DNA of 10,498 bases, taken from positions 1 through 10,498 of the forward strand of contig DASUGM010000282.1 in the NCBI GenBank assembly GCA_036274055.1. Reading direction: 5' to 3'. The notes beneath the pieces are model-generated. The model ran no database searches. It saw nothing but the letters and a program-made list of their open reading frames with translations, and was not told the origin of the DNA. Within the stretch, counting starts at the first letter, position 1. Each line of letters begins with the position of its first letter. Below are positions 1 to 7,500 of this stretch, one piece after another. The position numbers and the translations under genes were made by a program. The stretch comes from DASUGM01 sp036274055. GTDB taxonomy: Bacteria; Acidobacteriota; Vicinamibacteria; Vicinamibacterales; SCN-69-37.

Positions 1-150
1 GCGTTCCGTTCTTGCGTTCTCCCGTTCGCGGGACGTGAGCCGGAAATCAAGCCCGGCCGACGCGGGCCGCGACACCGGGAACGGAGAACCGGAGAACCGA
101 GGAACGCAAGAACGGAACGCCCGAACTCCCGAAGTCCCGAACGCAAGAAC
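1..150. repeat. GTTC-octamer inverted repeat, copy 1 (left end cut by window)
   Basis: Positions 1-19 are the exact reverse complement of 102-120 (GAACGCAAGAACGGAACGC). The pairing extends less perfectly over 1-28 against 93-120, with 24 of 28 positions matching by eye. Read on the minus strand, 101-150 is a run of 8-nt units that start with GTTC (GTTCTTGC, GTTCGGGA, GTTCGGGC and so on). Positions 101-150 match 1451-1500 of copy 2 at 46 of 50 bases. By comparison with copy 2, about 30 nt of the left arm should lie outside the window. The loop contains a smaller GC-rich inverted repeat (51-55 with 63-67). I see no gene here. Confidence 0.9.
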
Positions 151-158
151 CACAAGAG

Positions 159-164
159 TATGAT
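159..164 (+). promoter_or_regulatory. Candidate -10 box (TATGAT) of the 177-1337 gene
   Basis: TATGAT is one base from the TATAAT consensus and lies 12 nt before the ATG at 177. No good -35 hexamer sits 16-18 nt upstream, where the repeat ends. No Shine-Dalgarno sequence precedes the ATG. Transcription starting 6-7 nt after the box would leave a leader of only about five nucleotides. Confidence 0.4.
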
Positions 165-176
165 TCTGGTATTCCC

Positions 177-1337
177 ATGAGTCGTCCGTGGCTGCTCGCG
201 TCGGTGTTGCTCGCCATCGTCGTGTCGGGCACGCTGCGCGCCCAGCAGAACACCGACCCTCCGGCCAATCTGATGCTGACCGTGCGCTATGTCGACGGCC
301 GGCTGACTCAACACGCCATCGGGCCGACACCGGGCCGCATTTGGACGCCGCTGTTCCCGCGTCTCTACGGCTGGACGCCCGCGGCCGGCCAGACTCCGAT
401 CGACGCCATTCAGTACTCATGGAACCGGACTGAAGGCGGTGTTCAGGTCATCGTCTCCGTCCTGCGCTTCAAGCCGAGTCATCAAGAAACGCCGATCGCC
501 ACCGTGACGGTCCGCGCCGATGCCGCCGTGCCGATTGACGCGCTGCGATTGTTTGGCGCCGAGGCCGTTCAGTTGTCGCTTTCGCCGGCGCCGCGGGTCA
601 CGGCCAGCCTTCCTCTCGTGACGAGCGCGGTCGCCGGGATCGCGGTGATCGGCGTCGAGCTCGCGCCGGATGGCGGGCCGCGCTATCTCGTTACGCTCAA
701 GAACGCCGCGACGGTGGACCTGCGCATCTTCAGCGTCGACGTCTACCGCGGTGGCAGGCTGGCGCTCAGCGGCGGCCGCCGCGGTCCTGAGGGTCGCCCG
801 ATCATCGACGCCGGCGCGATTTACACATTCGATGTGCCGATCAGCATGAGCACGTCGTCGAATTTCACGCCCGTCGCGCAGCCTGCCGATGAAATCAGGA
901 TCGCCTCGGCGCTGTGGACGGACGGCGCGGTCGACGGCAACGTGAAGAAAGCGCTCGAAACGGTCGCCGTCGACTACGGCATGTTCCTGCAGCTCACGCC
1001 GGTCATCGACGCGCATCGCCGCGCCGCCGCCGATGCGCCGGCGGACCCGCGCGCTGCGATCGAACAACTGCGAGCCAGAACGACGTCGCTGTCAATCGAC
1101 CCTGGCGACGACGCCGTTATCGTGGCTCGTCTCCGCATGCGCTTTCCCGATCTGATGGACGCTGCGAACACGCGATCGCTCGTCAAAACCGGCATGGACG
1201 TCGTCAGGACCGGGGCGCTGAGGGATCTCGCGGCACTCGAGGAAACGGCGCGCACCGGCAACGCCGACGACGTCGCCCGCGCATTGTCGGAAGCCGCCGA
1301 CCGCTACGCCGCGTGGCGCTCGCGCCTCGCCCGCTGA
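177..1337 (+). CDS. Secreted protein of unknown function
   Basis: I do not recognise this 386-residue protein. It starts with a Sec-type signal peptide: Arg3, a hydrophobic stretch at about residues 5-20, and a likely signal peptidase I site after Ala22 (LRA-QQ). It is therefore exported, probably to the periplasm. I see no lipobox cysteine and no later membrane segment. Residues of about 30-235 alternate hydrophobic and polar positions in a beta-rich pattern (for example VQVIVSVLRF at 89-98 and YLVTLKNAATVDLRIFSV at 170-187). Residues of about 250-386 look mostly helical and are rich in Ala and Arg. The ATG at 177 was chosen because it gives a complete signal peptide. No Shine-Dalgarno sequence precedes it, but a TATGAT box lies 12 nt upstream. 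It appears to be a single-gene unit flanked by two copies of the GTTC repeat. That it is a real gene is well supported; its function is not known. Confidence 0.8.
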   Translation: MSRPWLLASVLLAIVVSGTLRAQQNTDPPANLMLTVRYVDGRLTQHAIGPTPGRIWTPLFPRLYGWTPAAGQTPIDAIQYSWNRTEGGVQVIVSVLRFKPSHQETPIATVTVRADAAVPIDALRLFGAEAVQLSLSPAPRVTASLPLVTSAVAGIAVIGVELAPDGGPRYLVTLKNAATVDLRIFSVDVYRGGRLALSGGRRGPEGRPIIDAGAIYTFDVPISMSTSSNFTPVAQPADEIRIASALWTDGAVDGNVKKALETVAVDYGMFLQLTPVIDAHRRAAADAPADPRAAIEQLRARTTSLSIDPGDDAVIVARLRMRFPDLMDAANTRSLVKTGMDVVRTGALRDLAALEETARTGNADDVARALSEAADRYAAWRSRLAR

Positions 1338-1348
1338 AGAGCACTGTC

Positions 1349-1500
1349 GTTCTTGCGTTCGGGAGTTCGGATGTTCGGGCGTTCCGTTCTTCAGTTCTTC
1401 ATTCGCCGCCCGGCGGGCGCAGGTCGGCAAACACCAAGAACCCGAACCGAGGAACTGAAGAACGGAACGCCCGAACTCCCGAAGTTCCGAACGTAAGAAC
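1349..1500. repeat. GTTC-octamer inverted repeat, copy 2 (complete)
   Basis: Two 52-nt arms, 1349-1400 and 1449-1500, are reverse complements at 46 of 52 positions by my alignment, around a 48-nt loop. Each arm is a run of octamers starting GTTC: GTTCTTGC, GTTCGGGA, GTTCGGAT, GTTCGGGC, then GTTCC and GTTCTTCA. The loop has its own short palindrome (CGCCCG and CGGGCG around one G). The element fills the gap between two convergent genes, leaving only 11 nt on one side and 10 nt on the other. RNA from either strand would fold into a long stem, so it could end transcription from both sides. No U-tract of a classical intrinsic terminator follows it, and I see no flanking target-site duplication. 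Confidence 0.92.
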
Positions 1501-1510
1501 GTTCCGGCGG

Positions 1511-4498
1511 CTAGAAGGAAATCCGGAGCGCGATCTGCGCCTGGCGCGGCGGGCCGGCCTGGGTGAACTGGCCAAACCCCGGCGCCGGCGAAGAAGGGTA
1601 CGGGCCCGGGCCGAAGACGCCGTTGGCGTCCGTGTAGTTCACGCGATTGAACAGGTTGAAGACGTCGAGCATCCATTCGGCGCGCGCGCGCGAGCCGAGC
1701 CGATGGCGCCACGCGACCCGCACGTCGACCGACGACTCGGCCGGCAGCGTTCCCGCGTTGCGGTTGATCCCCGACGACAAGTCGCCGAGCACGCGCAGCG
1801 GCCGGTCCGTGCCCGGCGTGCCGTCGCCGTTGAGATCCTGCCCCGCGGTGATGTTGTACGGCCGGCCGCTGCCGGCTTCGATGATCGCGGAAAGCGTCAC
1901 ACCGCGCGGCAATTCGTAGAGACCGCTGACGACGAAACGATGCCGCTGATCGCGCGGCGAGGGGCCGCGCTCGAGCGCCGGATCGAACCCAATCGGCAGT
2001 CCGTCCGGATCCGCGGGATCGCGGCCGGCGCCGGCCGTCCCCGGCTGCAAGTTGAAATCGTTGCCGCTGTCTTCGGCCTTCGAGAGCGTGTAGCTGATCA
2101 GGAACTGCGTGTGCTTGCTGAAGCGCCGCTCGGCGCTCAGCAGCAAGCCGCGATACCACGACTGCCCGAAGCCGGTGTACTGCAGCACCGACGCCGACGA
2201 CCCCGGCACGCCGTTGACGTCGTCGGGACGCCGGCCTGGGCCGAGTGCCGGCACCAACGGGTTGTAGTCGAGCAGGCTGACAATGTCGTGGCCGTTCACG
2301 ATCAGCGCGCTCGCCGAGACCGACAGGCCGCCGGTGAGCTCGCGTTCGACTCCCGCGGAGAATTGATGCGTGTAGGGCGTCTTCAAATCGCGATCGACCG
2401 CGACCGTCGTCGCCGCGTAGGCGCCCGCGGCGGCTTCCGGCAGGACGTGCCCCGGCGCGGACCACGCGATGATCGGCAGCGCGCCCTGTCCGACGAGCGT
2501 TCGCACGCCGCTGTGCGGATTGAGAATCGTCGCCGTGCCGGCGAGGCTCATCAATACGCGATCGTAGGACACGCCGTACGACGCGTGGACGCGCATCACC
2601 CGCGATCCGCCCGGTGACCACGCCATCGCCAGCCGCGGCGCGAGGTTGTTGCCGTCCTTGGGGAAGTCGTAGGTCCCGGTGACACCGGGCACGTCGAGCG
2701 CGTGCACCGAAAAACCCTGCGCCTGATACCGGAGACCGAACTTGAGCGTGAGATCCGATCGTACCCGCCAGTCGTCCTGCAGGAAGAACGACGCGTCGTA
2801 ATTGTCGCCGCCGCTGCCATCGGGATTGCCGTAGCCCTGGACGTACAAGACCGGCAGGTTGATCGCCAGCGCCTGGATCGCGCTGATCGGACCGGGCAGA
2901 CCGAATAGCGCCGCGATCGGACCGGACAGGCTGGCGAAGACGTATTGCCCGCCGAAGTTGAGCGGCAGACGGTTGGTCGAGATCCAGCGCACGCCGATGT
3001 CGACGCCGGTCTTGAGCTGGTGAGAACCGCGCGTAAACGAGACGGTGTCGAGGACCTGCAGGTACTTGAACAGGCTCGCCGCGGGGGCGTTGACGTTACG
3101 CCCGACGCTGGCGAACCCGAGCACCTCGAGCGCGGGGCCGCCTTGTGTGTCGCCCGTGCACGGTCCGCCGCAGCGCGGGTCGAGCGGCGTTTCCTGGCCG
3201 CGGTCGCGCACGAACTGCACGCGCACGTCGTTGAGCCACCGATCCGACGGCGCGCGCAGCCACCAGGCGGCGAACTGCACGTCGCGCTTGTTCAGCGTCG
3301 CGGCGCGGCTGGGGGCGACGATCCCGCCGAAGTTCTCGGCCAGATTCTCGCGCTCGCCGCCGTGCACGCGCACCGCCCACCAATCGCGCCCGCCGGAGTG
3401 GGCGTCGAACTTGACGAAATACTGGCCGGAGTCGGCGTTGGCGGGCTGATACCCGGTCTCGACCGGAAAGCCGGCCGCGCGCAGGATGCCCGCGGGCGTT
3501 CCGAGCGCGATCGGCGCGAACGGATGCATGACGACGGTCGAATCGTCGATGCTGACGAACTCGGTGGCTTTGCGGCGAAGCCGTTCGTACGATCCGAAGA
3601 AGAACATCCGATCGCGGCGGATCGGGCCGCCGATCGTGAACCCGACCTGGCTCTGGCTGAACGGCGCTTTGTCGCGGTCGACGCGCGCGCCGCTGACGTC
3701 GAACTCCTCGAATCGCGCCTGGCCGTTCAGCGCGTCGTCGCGGAAAAAACCGAACATGCCGCCGCTGAAGGCATTGGTGCCGCTGCGCGAGACGATGTTG
3801 AGCACGCCGCCGGAGGCCTTGCCGAATTCGGCCGAGAACGAGCTCGTCATCACCTGAAACTCACGCACCGCGTCCTGGCTGATCGTGGCGCGGACGTCGC
3901 CGAGGTTGACGCCGTTGTTGTCGAAGCCGTCGAGGGAGATGTTGTTCGACCGCCCGCGCTGTCCCGCAAACGACAGCCCCGAACTCTGCAGCGCGCCGAG
4001 GCCGCGATCCGTCGCCACGCCCGGCGTCAACGTCGCGAACGAAATGAAGTCGCGCCCGTTGCTCGGCAGCGACATGATCTGACGCTCCGACAACACCGCC
4101 GAAATGCTGGTCTTCTGAAGATCGACGACGGCGCCGGCGGCAGTGACGTCGACCTGGATGTCCACCGCGGCAAGCTCCAGCGTGATTGCCAGGTCGGCGC
4201 GCTCACCCACGGCCAGCGTGATCTCGGGCAGCGTCGTGGTCGCAAAGCCGACGAGCGACGCGGCGACCCGGTAGGCGCCGACCGGCAACCCCGAAAGCAC
4301 GAAGCGGCCTTCGGCATCGGCGGTGGCGCGATGTTCAACGTTGGTCGCCCGGTGCAGGGCCACGACCGTCGCACCCGGCAAGACACCGGCGGTGCGATCG
4401 ACGATGCGACCGGCGATTTCCGACGTCGAGGCACGCGTCTGCCCCAACGCCAGAGCCGGTACGCACGCCAGCAGGAGGGAGCCCAGCAGCAGGCGCAT
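1511..4498 (-). CDS. Oar-like TonB-dependent outer-membrane receptor
   Basis: This 995-residue protein is a predicted outer-membrane beta-barrel that would import a large substrate using TonB-transmitted energy. Residues 1-20 form a signal peptide (a Leu-rich core ending ALALGQ). Residues of about 25-110 fit a carboxypeptidase-regulatory-like beta-sandwich (EIAGRIVDRTAGVLPGATV at 27-45, then an EGRFVLSGLPVGAYRV block). The plug follows at about 120-240, including SLPSNGRDF at 143-151 and NISLDGFDNNG at 186-196. The block SGTNAFSGGMFGFFRDDALNG at 239-259 is typical of Oar-like receptors. The barrel ends in LRISF, with the terminal Phe expected for outer-membrane insertion. I see no clear TonB box. 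The length is usual for the family, and the gene is intact. It is divergent from the cyclase gene and convergent with the gene at 177-1337. The substrate cannot be read from the sequence; in related phyla such receptors often take up glycans or peptides. The ATG at 4498 gives the signal peptide, and no Shine-Dalgarno site is visible. Confidence 0.93.
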   Translation of the reverse strand: MRLLLGSLLLACVPALALGQTRASTSEIAGRIVDRTAGVLPGATVVALHRATNVEHRATADAEGRFVLSGLPVGAYRVAASLVGFATTTLPEITLAVGERADLAITLELAAVDIQVDVTAAGAVVDLQKTSISAVLSERQIMSLPSNGRDFISFATLTPGVATDRGLGALQSSGLSFAGQRGRSNNISLDGFDNNGVNLGDVRATISQDAVREFQVMTSSFSAEFGKASGGVLNIVSRSGTNAFSGGMFGFFRDDALNGQARFEEFDVSGARVDRDKAPFSQSQVGFTIGGPIRRDRMFFFGSYERLRRKATEFVSIDDSTVVMHPFAPIALGTPAGILRAAGFPVETGYQPANADSGQYFVKFDAHSGGRDWWAVRVHGGERENLAENFGGIVAPSRAATLNKRDVQFAAWWLRAPSDRWLNDVRVQFVRDRGQETPLDPRCGGPCTGDTQGGPALEVLGFASVGRNVNAPAASLFKYLQVLDTVSFTRGSHQLKTGVDIGVRWISTNRLPLNFGGQYVFASLSGPIAALFGLPGPISAIQALAINLPVLYVQGYGNPDGSGGDNYDASFFLQDDWRVRSDLTLKFGLRYQAQGFSVHALDVPGVTGTYDFPKDGNNLAPRLAMAWSPGGSRVMRVHASYGVSYDRVLMSLAGTATILNPHSGVRTLVGQGALPIIAWSAPGHVLPEAAAGAYAATTVAVDRDLKTPYTHQFSAGVERELTGGLSVSASALIVNGHDIVSLLDYNPLVPALGPGRRPDDVNGVPGSSASVLQYTGFGQSWYRGLLLSAERRFSKHTQFLISYTLSKAEDSGNDFNLQPGTAGAGRDPADPDGLPIGFDPALERGPSPRDQRHRFVVSGLYELPRGVTLSAIIEAGSGRPYNITAGQDLNGDGTPGTDRPLRVLGDLSSGINRNAGTLPAESSVDVRVAWRHRLGSRARAEWMLDVFNLFNRVNYTDANGVFGPGPYPSSPAPGFGQFTQAGPPRQAQIALRISF

Positions 4499-4511
4499 AC
4501 GGGAGCGGGTG

Positions 4512-4517
4512 TATCAT
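4512..4517 (+). promoter_or_regulatory. Candidate -10 box (TATCAT) of the cyclase gene
   Basis: TATCAT on the plus strand overlaps the divergent TATGAT box almost completely, so the two promoters would compete for the same DNA. Transcription would begin near 4523-4526, close to a CTG codon at 4526 in the cyclase frame and about 30 nt before the GTG at 4556. No -35 hexamer is evident. Confidence 0.3.
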
Positions 4518-4518
4518 A
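4513..4518 (-). promoter_or_regulatory. Candidate -10 box (TATGAT) of the TonB-dependent receptor gene
   Basis: On the minus strand TATGAT lies 14 nt before the receptor ATG at 4498, with no Shine-Dalgarno sequence between. The box is part of a 9-nt palindrome, GTATCATAC at 4511-4519, so the other strand carries a -10-like hexamer as well. I see no convincing -35 hexamer. Confidence 0.4.
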
Positions 4519-4555
4519 CGCGCCTCTGCAAGCCTCCCCGGATCTGCGCGGGCTT

Positions 4556-7500
4556 GTGCCCGCCCTGCTCTCCCCCACTTTCGCGCGACGGTTCGACGCC
4601 GCGCTGCTTTTCGCGGATCTGAGCGGCTTCACCGCGCTCACCGACCGCTTCGCCGCGCAAGGGCCGGCGGGCGCGGAAGCGCTGGCCCGCCTGCTCAACC
4701 TCTGCTTCGGCCGCCTCGCCGACGAGATCCTCGCCGCCGGCGGCGACGTCCTGCACTTTGCCGGCGACGCGCCAATTGCCCTGTTCCCGGAGACGCCCGC
4801 GCCCGGCGCCCTCGCCCGAGCCTCGGCCTGCGCCCTGCGGTTACAGGCGGCAATGCCGGAGTTGTCGATCGCCGCCGGGCAGGCCTTGTCGCTGCGCATT
4901 GCCGTCACCCGCGGCGAATTCGCGGCGCTTTCCGTCGGTGCGCATGGCGACCGCCGTGAGTTCGTCGTCGCTGGACCGGCGTTTGCCGCGATCGCGCCGA
5001 CACTCGCGGTGGCGCAGCCGGGCGAAACGTGGCTCGCGACCGCCGGCGGCCGCGAGCTGGTGACCGGCACCCTCGGCGATCCCGCCCCGTCCCCGCCCGT
5101 GCCGCCGCCGGCGGCGCCCGACACGACCATGGTCCGGCCCTTCCTCTCGCGCAGTTTGGTCGCGCGGCTCGACGCCGGCCAGAGCGAGTGGATCGCGGAA
5201 TGGCGGCGGGTGACGACGCTCTTCGTCACCATCAATGGGCTTGCGGACATTTCGCCCGCGGGATTGGCGCGCCTCGACGAGATATTTTCGGTGATGCAGG
5301 GCGCCGTCTATGCCGCCGACGGCAGCGTCAATCAGTTCCTGGTGGACGACAAGGGCACGACCCTGGTCGCGGCGTGGGGAGTGCCCGGCAGAAGCCACGA
5401 CAACGACGCGACGCGTGCGGCGCTGGCGGCGATGGACATCGCCGCGGCGCTGACGACACGGCAGGTGGACGCCGGCATCGGGCTGGCGACGGGCCGGGTG
5501 TTCTGCGGATGGCGCGGCAACTACGCGCGCCGCGAATTCGCGCTGATCGGCCGCTCCGTCAACCTGGCGTCGCGGTTGGCGGGGCAGCCCGGAGCGATCC
5601 GCGCCGATGTCGCGACTCGCGACGCCGCAAGTACGCGCGTGCGGTGGACGGCCGGGCCAGCGGCGTCGATCAAGGGGCTGGCCTCGCCGGTGGAGACGTT
5701 CGCACCCTCGCTCGCGGCCGGCGGTGACGCCAGCCCGGCGCGGTCGGGGAGCGGCATGGTCGGACGCGCCGCCGAACGCGATCTGCTTGCGCACGCGATC
5801 GCCGAGGTTGTCGGCGGCCGCGGCGGGGCGGTGCTCATCGAAGGCGAGGCCGGCACCGGCAAGTCGACGCTGCTCGCCGACGTCATCCGCGACGTGGACC
5901 GCGGCGCGCTCCGCGTGCTGAGCACGGCCGCGGCGCCGATGGTCCGGACGGGCGCGCTGGACGTGTGGCGCGATCTGCTGCGGCAACTGCTCGATCTTCA
6001 CGCCGATGGCACGCTCGCGGATCACGTCGCGCAGCTCCACGCCGCGGTCGCCGATGTCGCCGCGCTGCGCGAATCGGCCCCGTTGCTCGCCAACGTCCTC
6101 GGCGTGCCGATGCCGGACAACGACTTCACCGCGGGTCTCAAAGGCGGGTTACGCGGCGAAGCGACGCGCGAAGCCGTCGTCGGCGTCGTCCGTCGCGCCG
6201 CGCACCAGCGTCCGCTGCTCATCGTCGTTGACGACGCCCAGTGGCTCGATTCGCTCTCGTGGAGCGCACTGGCCGCGACGATCGCACGCGAACCGCGGCT
6301 GCTGGCGTTTGTGGGACACCGGCCGATGATGGAGCCGCCGGCTGAATGGCCGCAGATCCTCCAGCACGATCGAACCCGGATCGTCCGCCTCGATCGGCTG
6401 AGCGACGACGAAGTCGAGGAGCTCACCAGGCGTGAGCTGGCGTCGACGGCCGTGCCGGGAGGGCTGCGGTCGCTGATCCTCGCGAAGACGCAGGGGCATC
6501 CGCTGTTCGTGACCGAGCTGGTGCGCTGGCTCCGCGACACCGGCGCGATCATCGTCGACGAGCGCGGTTGCCGGCTGGCAGCCAGGGTCGAGGATTTGTC
6601 AGCGGAACTTCCCGGGACGGTCGAAGGCGTCTTGCTCGGACGTTTCGATCAGCTGCCGGCGGAACATCACCTGACGCTTCGGGTCGCCAGCGTGCTCGGG
6701 CAGACGTTCTCCGTCGACGCGATGGCCGCGGTGCATCCCGTGGATCGGGATCGGATCTCCCTGGCAACCCAGCTGGCCGCGTGCGAGCGCCAGCGCTTCC
6801 TGACCGCCGGCAGCGACGGCGCGTTCGCGTTCGCGCATGCGCTGGTCCACGACGTCGCCTATGGCCTGGTCGTCCCGACGCAGCGGGTCTCGTGGCATCG
6901 CGCGACCGCGTCGTACCTCGAAAGCACCGTTGGCGACGCGGGCGCCGATGCCGTGCTCGCCTTTCACTGGACGCGCGCGGAAGATTACGGACGGGCGATC
7001 GGCTATCTCGAGCGCGCCGGCACGAGCGCCGTGGCGCGCGGCGCCGGCGTCGAACCGCGGACGTTTTTTCGACAAGCGGTCAATCTCGCCGACCAGCACG
7101 GCATCGCGGTGGCGCCGCTCAAGCGCGCGCGATGGCAGCGGATGATCAGCCAGGCCTGCTCGCGGACGGGTGACGCGAAGGGCGCCAGCAGCGCCCTGGT
7201 CGAGGCGTTCGCGGTGCTGAAATATCCGTTCGTGGACGCGCCCGGACCGCTCCGCCGCCGCTTGATCCGGGAACTCGTGCAGCAGGTGCGGCATCTCGTC
7301 CTGCCGCCGCGCCCGGCCGACGGCGAACGGGCGGCGTATCTCCGCGAGTTGATGTGGGTATTTCGCGCCGCGGCCGACCGTGCCTATTTCGACGCCAACC
7401 ATCTCGGGATCGCCACCTGGGCGTTCGCGATGGTCAACGCCGCAGAAGAGGCCGGGCTTCAGGATGAAGTCGCCAACGGCTACTCGGCGGCCGCGTACAT

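Noticed and set aside
1349..1500. CRISPR-like array
   Set aside because: Units are 8 nt, adjacent and variable, and the whole is an inverted repeat. There are no constant repeats of 25-40 nt with unique spacers, and no cas gene is in view.
1349..1500. Miniature inverted-repeat transposable element (MITE) with target-site duplication
   Set aside because: The flanking bases show no direct duplication, and the internal octamer periodicity is not typical of MITEs. The possibility of mobility is left open, but not this class.
914..2621. Long open frames on both strands overlapping the end of the first gene and the receptor gene
   Set aside because: Their translations are Arg-rich and low in complexity with no recognisable domain, and they overlap genes with clear signal peptides or family motifs.
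2945..4555. Long open frame on the plus strand continuing without a stop into the cyclase gene
   Set aside because: It is antisense to the well-supported TonB-dependent receptor, its translation is Arg- and Ala-rich with no domain, and long antisense frames are expected in very GC-rich DNA. The cyclase similarity begins only around 4545-4600.
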